The position numbers and the translations under genes were made by a program. Positions 56,593-64,000 of a DNA stretch of 64,000 bases are shown in pieces; positions within the stretch are counted from its first letter, which is position 1; each line of letters begins with the position of its first letter. Origin of the DNA: Thermophagus sp052400625 (GTDB lineage: Bacteria; Bacteroidota; Bacteroidia; Bacteroidales; Marinilabiliaceae); NCBI GenBank assembly GCA_052400625.1, contig JBQTGH010000006.1; one strand, given 5' to 3'. The notes under the pieces are model-generated. The model was not told where the DNA came from. It saw only the letters and a program-made list of their open reading frames with translations, and did not search any database.

Positions 56593-57885
56593 ATGGGCAA
56601 ATCTAAAAAGAAAAAGACAGGGCAACAGAACCCTCAGGGCGGATTTAAAAAGTTTGTTTCCGACCTATTGGAAACATTGGCTTTACTAAAGCTGAACTAC
56701 AATTTGTTTGATCTCTCGCCCCGTCAATTGCGTTTTTGTTATAAATCTTCCTTCCGACTGAAAAATCCCATGCGTGGCAACGATTTTATTTCTTCGGCAG
56801 ATGTTCGGTGGGTGGGAAGCATATTCAAATATTATTTTCGCAACACTTATACAGAAGTGGGTGGGTGCAAACTAACCTTTTATCAGGCCAGTGTCTTTCT
56901 GAGCCTGTGTTTGGGTACGCATATTTATAAGTCCAAAAAATATGGGAAAAATGATCCCTATGTGAAATTATTGGACGAAATCTCCTTTTTGTTGCTTAAG
57001 CAGATAGTGGATGACTTTTCTCGAGCTTGCTATATGGGGCTGTTGATGTCCAATGACCCCGTTCGCAAATATTATTCGATGAAACAGGGAATCAATGTGA
57101 TCAGAGGAAAAGTGCCACGTATGGAATTGGAGATCAAACTTTGTGCTTATCCCGTTTTGGAAATGTCTTACCGGATTAATGGGCACCGTCGATTGGCCTA
57201 TCGACTTGGACATACCAAGATGGAAGGGATGGACTGGGTGAATGTGAGTGCCAAAAAGCTTAAAAAGCATTATTCCGGTAAAAAGAAAGAATTGCCTGTT
57301 TTCATCCAATCGCATGCCATCATTCGGATGGTGCATCGTCTGGACTTGTTTAATAATATTTATCTGACGCTTCAGTTTTATTTAAATCTCAACCCAATAT
57401 CCAAATTTGTGTTTTATCGTGGATACATCTTAATTCCTTTTGTGATTAAGAGAATAAAAGTGGGATACTTTATGGCTTCTGTCGTAAAGGATGTGCTGCT
57501 CATCCGCACTTTTCTTTTTATAACCCATAGTAGCACCCCCGAGGGCGATAAGCTGAAAGCACTGACTGGCATGGGGAAACAGGATTTGTCTTATTGGCGC
57601 ATCGATCGGATCAGTACTTTTTACAGTATGAAAGGGTCAGATATCGAAGGCTTGCGGGAAATTTTTAAAGAAGCAGGCGTGGAGAAGTTGTTGAGAATAA
57701 AGGACATCAATTTGGATGGTTTAAATTCCAGTCCCAACCCCAATCTGGACGGATTGGTTCATTTTCTGGAGATGGCCAAAGAAAACCATGAGGATGAGCG
57801 TCAGCAGTGGGAAGCTTTTCTGGGAGAGAGCCTCGGAAGTGTTGATGTGTTGGAAATCAAAGAACCGGAGAGGAGTGAAAAGTAA
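56593..57885 (+). CDS. Hypothetical protein, 430 residues
   Basis: A basic protein opening MGKSKKKKTG, with a mixed helical body containing many aromatic and hydrophobic residues (LETLALLKLNYNLFDLSP, FYQASVFLSLCLGTHIY, YLTLQFYLNLNPISKFVFY), none long enough for a confident membrane helix, and an acidic C-terminus. No domain is recognised. The ATG at 56593 is chosen over an upstream in-frame TTG at 56566. It is monocistronic by spacing. Codon use and base composition resemble the neighbours, so it is probably a lineage-specific gene. Confidence 0.65.
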   Translation: MGKSKKKKTGQQNPQGGFKKFVSDLLETLALLKLNYNLFDLSPRQLRFCYKSSFRLKNPMRGNDFISSADVRWVGSIFKYYFRNTYTEVGGCKLTFYQASVFLSLCLGTHIYKSKKYGKNDPYVKLLDEISFLLLKQIVDDFSRACYMGLLMSNDPVRKYYSMKQGINVIRGKVPRMELEIKLCAYPVLEMSYRINGHRRLAYRLGHTKMEGMDWVNVSAKKLKKHYSGKKKELPVFIQSHAIIRMVHRLDLFNNIYLTLQFYLNLNPISKFVFYRGYILIPFVIKRIKVGYFMASVVKDVLLIRTFLFITHSSTPEGDKLKALTGMGKQDLSYWRIDRISTFYSMKGSDIEGLREIFKEAGVEKLLRIKDINLDGLNSSPNPNLDGLVHFLEMAKENHEDERQQWEAFLGESLGSVDVLEIKEPERSEK

Positions 57886-58030
57886 ACGTTTGTGTGGTCG
57901 GGTATGGGTGGTTAAGGATGGCTGGCCGCCCGGGTGCAGCTAATTGAGGCTAGGGCTGTTATCATGGGCTGATTCCATCGCTTGAAGGAAGAAGCAGGAA
58001 AGAATCCTGTCAAAGGGCAGAAGGATCAGC

Positions 58031-58038
58031 TATTTTTG
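58031..58038 (+). promoter_or_regulatory. Candidate -7 element of the rRNA methyltransferase gene
   Basis: TATTTTTG matches TAnnTTTG; a one-mismatch box follows at 58041-58048. No TTTG is found at the -33 position of either. Confidence 0.35.
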
Positions 58039-58105
58039 TGTTATTTTGCAGACCGAAAAATGATCGATCAACCATCCCGAACACGGTTCGTCCAAAAATA
58101 TAATC

Positions 58106-59482
58106 ATGAGCAATAGAGTTCCTCTGCCGGAAGATTTTACCCGTCGTATCAGAACCACTTTTCCGGGCCATGAGCCGGAAGAATTCCTGCGCAGTATGGA
58201 AGCGCCGCCGGTCAATTCGGTTCGCATCAATCCCCGAAAGGTTGCTGAAGCTTATTCGAATGCAGAGGTCATTCCCTGGTGCCCGTATGGATACTATTTG
58301 CAAGAGCGTCCTTTATTTACACTTGATCCTTTATTTCACGGCGGTGGTTGCTATCCACAGGAAGCCAGCAGCATGTTTCTTTGGCATGTCATGGAAAGCC
58401 TTGTGCCGAAGGAGGATCGGGAAGATCTTAAGGTGCTTGACCTTTGTGGGGCACCTGGTGGTAAATCTTCGTTGCTGGCCTCATTTCTGGATGGTAGAGG
58501 TTTATTGGTTACCAACGAAGTAATCCAGTCCCGCGCCTGGATTCTCAGGGAGAATATGCTTAAATGGGGTGCTCCCAATGTAGTGGTTTCACGTTCCGAC
58601 CCCTCGGAATTTTCCCGGGTGAAAGGCCTTTTTGATATAATGGTTGTGGATGCTCCCTGTTCGGGAGAAGGCATGTTTCGAAAAGGAGACGTGGCCCGCC
58701 GGGAATGGTCGGAAGAAAATGCCGCGTTATGTTCGGTACGACAACGACGCATTCTTCAAGATGCCTGGCCTGCCCTGAAAGAAGGGGGATGGCTGATCTA
58801 TTCCACTTGTACCTTTAATGGGGCCGAAAATGAAGAGAATATAAAGTGGCTCATCGAAAATCAAATGGCTGAAATCGTTCCGCTGAAAGTACCGACCCTT
58901 TGGGGTATTGAGGAGATCTCCGTTGACAATGGTAACGGACTGGCTTTTTATCCCCACAAAGTCAGAGGGGAAGGCTTTTTTGTTGCCGCCCTTCGGAAAA
59001 ACGGTCATCATACCCCTCAGCCCATAAAAAACACTAAAAGAAAGCAATATAAGGTTCCTGATTCGGTTTCTGCAGTATTAAAAAATCCCGGCGATTATTC
59101 TTTTTTTGAGAGTGACGGTCTGTGGAAGGCCTTCCCCGCTGAATATGAAAATTTTTTGTACCGCTTACAAAAGCATTTGAAAATCTTGGATTACGGCATT
59201 TCGCTGGGCAGTATGGGACGAAAGGAGTTTATTCCCGATCCGGTATTACCTCTTAGTTGGGCCTTTAAAAACCGTTGGGCTACTCACGCGCTCGACAGAG
59301 AAGAAGCCCTTAGATACCTTAAGGGCCAGTCGCTTCAATCAGGTTCGAATCTGCCAAAAGGATTTATCGTGGTCTGTTACAATCAACTACCTTTGGGATT
59401 TGTAAAAAATGTGGGCAGTCGTTTCAATAATCTGTTTCCCAAAAAATGGCGAATAAGAATGGATATCGACCGGCACGACTGA
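58106..59482 (+). CDS. RsmF-type rRNA cytosine-C5 methyltransferase (Nol1/Nop2/Sun family)
   Basis: A 458-residue SAM-dependent RNA methyltransferase. The SAM site is LDLCGAPGGKSSLLA; the two catalytic cysteines are in VVDAPCSGEGMFRK and IYSTCTFNGAENEEN. N-terminal VNSVRINPRK and a C-terminal RNA-binding extension (about 300-458; LPLGFVKNVGSRFNNLFPK) match the RsmF/YebU architecture, which modifies 16S rRNA in the decoding region. The exact target in this phylum is inferred. It converges on trkH. Confidence 0.9.
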   Translation: MSNRVPLPEDFTRRIRTTFPGHEPEEFLRSMEAPPVNSVRINPRKVAEAYSNAEVIPWCPYGYYLQERPLFTLDPLFHGGGCYPQEASSMFLWHVMESLVPKEDREDLKVLDLCGAPGGKSSLLASFLDGRGLLVTNEVIQSRAWILRENMLKWGAPNVVVSRSDPSEFSRVKGLFDIMVVDAPCSGEGMFRKGDVARREWSEENAALCSVRQRRILQDAWPALKEGGWLIYSTCTFNGAENEENIKWLIENQMAEIVPLKVPTLWGIEEISVDNGNGLAFYPHKVRGEGFFVAALRKNGHHTPQPIKNTKRKQYKVPDSVSAVLKNPGDYSFFESDGLWKAFPAEYENFLYRLQKHLKILDYGISLGSMGRKEFIPDPVLPLSWAFKNRWATHALDREEALRYLKGQSLQSGSNLPKGFIVVCYNQLPLGFVKNVGSRFNNLFPKKWRIRMDIDRHD

Positions 59483-59509
59483 CAAGGGGAGGACGCTGAT
59501 TGTTCTTCA

Positions 59510-59719
59510 TTATCGATAAAAAATGAAGCCTTCGTATTTTTCCGAAAACCGGTTGGATGACCCCGGTTGTTCTGTTGCAGGAAAAGGAATCCACCGGGTA
59601 TCAGGAGAATGTCGAGATCTGTTTTTAAGCCGTTGAATTATGGAGATGAGCGTCCCAAAGATCCGCTTTTCTTGACCAACAAACAGGTCGTGATCCGAAG
59701 ATCCTTCGGGAAAATTCAT
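59510..59719 (-). CDS. Doubtful 69-codon ORF after trkH
   Basis: It starts with ATG two bases after the trkH stop and ends 27 bases from the converging methyltransferase gene. The product (opening MNFPEGSSDHDLFVG) is polar, without motif, signal or membrane segment. The tight junction is the only support; it may be chance. Confidence 0.25.
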   Translation of the reverse strand: MNFPEGSSDHDLFVGQEKRIFGTLISIIQRLKNRSRHSPDTRWIPFPATEQPGSSNRFSEKYEGFIFYR

Positions 59720-59721
59720 CG

Positions 59722-61167
59722 TTAATCTTTCCAGAAATGGCCAGTGAAAATGACAAATACAGTGGTCAATTCCAGTCGTCCCAGAATCATCAGGAATGTC
59801 AGGAAGTATTTTCCGCCTTCCGGAATCAGGTAAAAATTGCCGGTTGGTCCAATACTTCCAAATCCGGGGCCAATGGCACCCATGGATGATAAAACAGCGG
59901 TGACCGAGGTCCAGGCATCCACATTCATGAAAATCATGACCATGGTTCCGATAAAAGCGGTAACGAAATAGAGGACAATAAATCCCAGGATATTGCTGAC
60001 CTTTTCATCATCTACCACCTCGCCATTGATTCTCAACACAAACACAGAATTGGGATGTACCAGTCGAAGAAAATTGACATAAAAGCTTTTGAATGCCACT
60101 ACCAAACGAATCACTTTGATGCCGCCGCCGGTGCTGCCTACGCTGGCCCCCACAAAAAAGAGCAGGAAGATGAAAATCCAACCACGGGTGGGCCACAACA
60201 GATAATCGTCGGTGATATAGCCCGTGGATGTGATAATCGAAATGACCTGAAAAAAAGCTTTTCGAAAGGCTTCTTCAATGCCCAGATTGAAATGACGGGC
60301 CAGAACGACGGTTATGATGATGCCTGTTACTAAAATAATTCCCAGATAGGTTTTTAATTCATCGTTATGGGTCAGCTTCCTGAATTTTCCCTGCATGGTA
60401 AAATAGTGGAGCGTAAAGTTGATGCCGGAGAGCAGCATGAAAATCATAATGACATACTGGATGTATGGCGAATAACCGGCAATGCTGTCATTCTTGGGAG
60501 AGAAACCGCCGGTGGCGATGGTCCCGAAGCTGTGACAGAGCGATTCGAATAAATTCATGTTGCCAAGCAACAGAAAAAAGACCTGTATGAATGTTAATCC
60601 CACATAAATCCCCCATAATCTTTTGGCGGTATTGGCGGTTCGGGGGGTCAGTTTTTCGTAGGAGATGCCTGTGGCTTCCGATTTAAAGAGGTTATAGCCC
60701 CCTACGCGCAACATGGGTAATATGGCCACGACCAGTACGATGATTCCCATTCCTCCAATCCAGTGGGTAAGACTGCGCCAGTAAAGAATACTTTTGGGCA
60801 AAGACTCAATATCGTTGAGGATGGATGCTCCGGTGGTGGTAAGGCCCGACGCCGACTCAAAAAAAGCATTTTCAAAGCCGACAATGGAATGGGTGAAAAG
60901 ATAGGGTAAAGCACTAAATGCTGAGATGACAAACCAGGCAAAGGTGACCGTCAGGTAGCTCTCTTTGAGCCCCAACGATGGCTTTAAGTGGATGGATGAA
61001 CACAGATAGAGCCCAATTCCCCCCAGAAGAGTGATCAGACAGGAATAAAAGTGGCCCCAAAAGGTGGGTTCATGATAAACGATCACCCATATAAAATTGG
61101 TGCACATAAATAATCCGAGGATTATCAGCACCCTGCCCAGGATGTTTAGTACTAACCGTATATTCAT
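59722..61167 (-). CDS. trkH: TrkH-family potassium uptake protein
   Basis: Membrane pore subunit of a Trk/Ktr potassium transporter, 481 residues with about ten helices in four repeated M1-P-M2 units. Selectivity-loop regions are visible as ASGLTTTGASIL, FGTIATGGFSP, ISIITSTGYITDD and SSMGAIGPGFGSIG; GASVGSTGGGIKVIRL is typical. The start at the ATG 61167 fits the promoter at 61188-61217 better than the in-frame TTG three codons upstream. The regulatory TrkA subunit is not adjacent. Confidence 0.94.
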   Translation of the reverse strand: MNIRLVLNILGRVLIILGLFMCTNFIWVIVYHEPTFWGHFYSCLITLLGGIGLYLCSSIHLKPSLGLKESYLTVTFAWFVISAFSALPYLFTHSIVGFENAFFESASGLTTTGASILNDIESLPKSILYWRSLTHWIGGMGIIVLVVAILPMLRVGGYNLFKSEATGISYEKLTPRTANTAKRLWGIYVGLTFIQVFFLLLGNMNLFESLCHSFGTIATGGFSPKNDSIAGYSPYIQYVIMIFMLLSGINFTLHYFTMQGKFRKLTHNDELKTYLGIILVTGIIITVVLARHFNLGIEEAFRKAFFQVISIITSTGYITDDYLLWPTRGWIFIFLLFFVGASVGSTGGGIKVIRLVVAFKSFYVNFLRLVHPNSVFVLRINGEVVDDEKVSNILGFIVLYFVTAFIGTMVMIFMNVDAWTSVTAVLSSMGAIGPGFGSIGPTGNFYLIPEGGKYFLTFLMILGRLELTTVFVIFTGHFWKD

Positions 61168-61187
61168 GCATGCCAAATTTTGCGCGG

Positions 61188-61217
61188 CAAAGATAATTTA
61201 TTATTGGATATTTCAAT
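61188..61217 (-). promoter_or_regulatory. Promoter of trkH
   Basis: Minus strand TATCTTTG at 61188-61195 matches TAnnTTTG; ATTG at 61214-61217 is a three-of-four match to TTTG with an 18-base spacer. The predicted leader is about 15 bases. Confidence 0.55.
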
Positions 61218-61317
61218 AATTTTAAAAAAATCCTTTATTGTTCAAATGCCTTCCTGCATTGAACCCAAATATTAATCATTTTTTGTGAGAAAAAAGAAAA
61301 AAAGTCATGGTGTTTTC

Positions 61318-61487
61318 AACCCGAAAAATGCTTCAGAAAATCTGTTGCGAATTAAAATTGCTCCTAATCAAGTCGCAAGCTAACTTGTTTCAATTCATCA
61401 TCGCGATGCTATGCTTCATTTCAACAAATTCTTGATTGATTGCACTTTTATTTCTCATGACGAAGTTCTGATGCATTATTGGTGTTA
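61318..61487. repeat. Hairpin-forming dispersed repeat, copy 2
   Basis: Homologous along its length to 28710-28878, in the same orientation, with matching outer AACCCGAAAAATGC, the AATCAAGTCGCAAGCTAACT block and the TTCTTGATTGATTGCACTTT block. The right inverted-repeat arm is decayed. The central hairpin (61396-61408) keeps its four base pairs through a paired change relative to copy 1. No gene lies in the surrounding 61196-61743. Confidence 0.78.
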
Positions 61488-61743
61488 AATACGGACCCGG
61501 TGGAGATAATGATGATGTTTTTCTATAGAATACATTATTTTTAAAATGGTTAACTTTAAAACTGTTGCCGGAAGGAAGTGAAGTTGGTCTTTTATCAAAT
61601 GCACATATATGATTGTTCGAACAACAAGAAAAGATGGAATAGGAAATCAATTGTTAAGCATTAGAGATTTTCTTGTTGAAATTGATTCTCATATTGGTAG
61701 AGAGAAATTTGTGGCAGTGGATTTTAGACATTATTTAAAAGTC

Positions 61744-61786
61744 AAAATAAGGGCTGTCTACAAAAAACGGGCAGCCCTTATTTATT
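61744..61786 (-). terminator. Hairpin terminator after the secreted propeller-like gene
   Basis: A perfect 12-bp stem (61745-61756 with 61772-61783) flanked by A runs on the left and T on the right, so it could work in both directions. It lies 75 bases after the stop of the minus-strand gene. Confidence 0.65.
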
Positions 61787-61858
61787 GTATTTATTGGTTT
61801 GTCTTTTAGCAATCAAGAAAAGAAAGGTTATCAATCGATAATGGTTGTTTAAGATCAA

Positions 61859-63478
61859 CTAATTAAAATCAATTTTGAAAAACCTGTATTTCTTATATCC
61901 CTCACCAAAATTTTCATAACCGAACAAAGAGTTTTCAGAGAAATATCCCATTCCACTATCTTTAAGCATGGTTTTATCTTGTTTTATAGCGCTGAATATG
62001 GCTTCGTGAATCTCACCATTTTCGGAGAGGGTAGTGACGTAAGATTTTCTTCCACTGACACTTTCGATACCTACATTTATATGCTTGAGTGCTTTTTCAA
62101 TAGTATGTTTTTTATTCGTCTTTTCTGATGTATAGATAAGGTTTAGTTTGCCATTTATAGGATGCGCATTATAAGAGCCCACATTGAACTCTCCCGGATA
62201 GACCGTAAAACTCTTGTCTATTCTGGATGTCCAATTCACGTTTCCGGTGCTGTCGAATTTGGTTACATACAAATCCTTAAAGGCGGGAATGATAGAATTG
62301 TTGAAGTGGGGAACCTCTTTTACCTTTTCGGTAATCATCCAGAAACTACCATCCTTATCCATAATGGGCTTTCTGATGAAAAAGTAAAAATGGTAATAGC
62401 TTACTAAACCTATAGTAGAAAAAATTTTTTCGCCGGTGGGTTTTTTCCTTTCGATTATATGTTTAGCTAATGGCAAATCACTGTTGAAGGGGGTAAGGTT
62501 CTGCTTGGAAATGGCTTTCCGGTTCTTATCTATATTAAAACTACAGACGCCTGCTATTTTTGAGGTTTCGCTTGAAACGTAAATACCAACGCAATGAAGG
62601 ATGTTATCATCTTTACTTAAAATGCAGGAGAGACGATATACCCAATTATCGGGAATGGTTAATGGAAAATGTGCTGCTTTTTGGCCATTGTCATATAGAA
62701 GGAGAGCTCTATAAGTGTAATTTAAATATCCTATTTGTTGTTTCATCTCACGTTTATTATCGTTGAGTTTTCCGAGAAGAAACAAATCCCCGTTTTTGCA
62801 TACTTCAATTTGATCAATGGTAAAAAATCCTTCTTCGGGAATAGGAATTTTGTCGGTATGCCATTGTTTATTCAATCCGTCATCAAACAGTGTCATTCCC
62901 ATCTTCAGAATAATTTTGTCCTTGTTGGTCAGATTATGGGATATTAAAACTTTTGATGAGTCGGCAGAATAGACGTAATTAAAAGAAGTGTTTTTATAAT
63001 CGCTAAAGTCGCTGTAGTCAACCTCAGCGACCATTTTGGCCTCGGGCAATACTGTCAGTGTTTGCTTGTTAATTTTTTGGGCAAAGAGATAATTTTTTTT
63101 GTGCTTCCGGTTGTTAAATGAAGAGAATACATAGAAATCATCTTTAAGTTTCAGCATAAATTCGATGGTCGCTTTTTTCCCTTCTATTTTGGTGGGCAAC
63201 TCCACAGCGGTATAATTGAGGGAACTATCCACTTTGATAACGCGGTATAATCTTTGTGTTTTTGCCAATACATTTTTTATGAATTGAGATTCGGGAATGG
63301 AAAGTCCGTAATAGCATCCCGAATCAGTTCCCACATAAGATAATTCAAAGAAGTAGGGGTTTTTCTTTCTTATTTCCGTGCGCGTGATGTTAAAGTTTTC
63401 GTATTCGGTTTTGGTTTGTGCAGAGCCAAAATCTTTGATCAGGAAACCAAACAATAAGAAAAACAAAACTTTTTTCAT
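61859..63478 (-). CDS. Secreted protein of unknown function, 539 residues
   Basis: Signal peptide (VLFFLLFGFLIKDFGSAQ) and a long beta-rich mature part with recurring short strands of the kind found in beta-propellers (LKDDFYVFSSFNNRK, NGDLFLLGKLND, DGSFWMITEKVKE). No named domain is recognised and no T9SS C-terminal domain or lipobox is visible. It follows the barrel-like gene at the window edge by 20 bases, so the two are probably cotranscribed. Confidence 0.7.
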   Translation of the reverse strand: MKKVLFFLLFGFLIKDFGSAQTKTEYENFNITRTEIRKKNPYFFELSYVGTDSGCYYGLSIPESQFIKNVLAKTQRLYRVIKVDSSLNYTAVELPTKIEGKKATIEFMLKLKDDFYVFSSFNNRKHKKNYLFAQKINKQTLTVLPEAKMVAEVDYSDFSDYKNTSFNYVYSADSSKVLISHNLTNKDKIILKMGMTLFDDGLNKQWHTDKIPIPEEGFFTIDQIEVCKNGDLFLLGKLNDNKREMKQQIGYLNYTYRALLLYDNGQKAAHFPLTIPDNWVYRLSCILSKDDNILHCVGIYVSSETSKIAGVCSFNIDKNRKAISKQNLTPFNSDLPLAKHIIERKKPTGEKIFSTIGLVSYYHFYFFIRKPIMDKDGSFWMITEKVKEVPHFNNSIIPAFKDLYVTKFDSTGNVNWTSRIDKSFTVYPGEFNVGSYNAHPINGKLNLIYTSEKTNKKHTIEKALKHINVGIESVSGRKSYVTTLSENGEIHEAIFSAIKQDKTMLKDSGMGYFSENSLFGYENFGEGYKKYRFFKIDFN

Positions 63479-63498
63479 GATGTTAAAATTTAGTAGGA

Positions 63499-64000
63499 TT
63501 AAAAGAGGTAATCAAATTTTATAATCACATCAAGCAGGACCCGGTGTTTGTCCACATCGGAATACCAGTTTTCATCAGGATGTTTGGGATCATAAATTTC
63601 TATTGCCATTCCTATGAGCATATCTAAAACTATCCAATCGGTTAAATTTATTTGATGACCTCGATACATGAGAAATTGGGTGGATTTAATTTCATCAAAC
63701 CAGTTATACGAGGCTTTTAGCCCATAATATTTTTTATAGAATGACCGATAAGGATGATAGTTGAAGGCCCACGAAATAGCATACCCGGGTTCCTTTAGTT
63801 CAAATCTTTTAAAGTTATTCTCCGCAATATTGATATGGGCTGATTTAAATTGGGAATTCAAATATCCTATGCCGATTTCACCGGATATATGGTCCAATTT
63901 AGAGAGGAAACGCTCATAGTACACCATATATTGACCCCTTAAAGGGCTGGTGACATCTATTTTTAAAAGATTCTTTTTGGAACTTAATTCATTGTCGTCG
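63499..64000 (-). CDS. C-terminal part of a putative outer-membrane barrel protein (cut by the window edge)
   Basis: The frame is open to the right edge with no stop; about 166 residues are visible. An internal ATG at 63927 is preceded by plausible coding sequence (SPLRGQYMVYYERFL), so the true start is outside. Alternating strands (ISGEIGIGYLNSQF, YGLKASYNWFDEI, VLLDVIIKFDYLF) and a terminal phenylalanine suit an outer-membrane barrel. Function unknown. Confidence 0.6.
   Translation of the reverse strand, partial: DDNELSSKKNLLKIDVTSPLRGQYMVYYERFLSKLDHISGEIGIGYLNSQFKSAHINIAENNFKRFELKEPGYAISWAFNYHPYRSFYKKYYGLKASYNWFDEIKSTQFLMYRGHQINLTDWIVLDMLIGMAIEIYDPKHPDENWYSDVDKHRVLLDVIIKFDYLF

Noticed and set aside
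61390..61809. Short frames of 86 codons (minus strand) and 66 codons (plus strand)
   Set aside because: They overlap the hairpin repeat or the terminator and have no motif or signal.

Overview
The window looks like a chromosomal stretch of a Bacteroidota bacterium, probably from the Marinilabiliales (the order is inference). The evidence is a complete Bat aerotolerance cluster, a type IX secretion cargo with a gliding-type C-terminal domain followed by PorP/SprF- and PorE-like genes, a TonB receptor beside a DUF4249 lipoprotein, a DUF4848 lipoprotein, an approximately 1100-residue SecA, and repeated promoters of the Bacteroidota form TTTG-N17-23-TAnnTTTG. No rRNA, tRNA, phage, insertion sequence or CRISPR array was found.

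Layout. 1-2.4 kb: end of an unknown gene, then htpG with a clear terminator. 2.5-11.5 kb (minus strand): moxR, a DUF58 gene, a membrane protein gene, batA, batB, batC, batD, batE. 12-15 kb: a Bfd-like Fe-S protein, queA and an Smr-domain protein. 15.4-26.7 kb: an exported giant SprB-repeat adhesin (interrupted by an assembly gap), its PorP/SprF partner, a PorE-like OmpA protein and a SPOR-like protein, ended by a terminator. 26.7-28.5 kb: rnpB and a YihY membrane protein. 28.5-29.3 kb: two kinds of intergenic repeat. 29.3-33.5 kb: lgt and secA. 34-39.4 kb: a sensor kinase, a response regulator, two paralogous secreted sugar-binding-fold proteins and a small secreted protein. 39.4-45 kb: TonB receptor, DUF4249 and DUF4848 lipoproteins and two putative outer-membrane proteins. 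45.2-48.5 kb: TPP-riboswitch thiamine operon with an in-frame stop in its thi4 gene. 48.5-54.8 kb: siroheme and sulfite reductase genes, plus two small ORFs. 55-64 kb: hypothetical genes, a 42-bp tandem repeat, an RsmF-type rRNA methyltransferase, trkH, and two secreted proteins at the right edge.

The strongest candidate for something undescribed is the 34-39.4 kb block. The promoters of the sugar-binding-fold pair and of the small secreted gene share the same arrangement: a -7 box, 20 bases, TGTCA, 21 bases start to start, TGTCAT, 10 bases start to start, TGTCAY. Both lie next to an OmpR-type regulator gene, so a small two-component regulon acting on secreted carbohydrate-binding-like proteins is plausible. 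Other points of note are the nonsense codon in thi4, a homologous 102-base leader upstream of both thiE and the sulfite reductase operon, a promoter-to-terminator unit encoding a 33-residue Cys-rich peptide, a hairpin repeat with a compensatory base change, and a helically phased 21-22-bp array.
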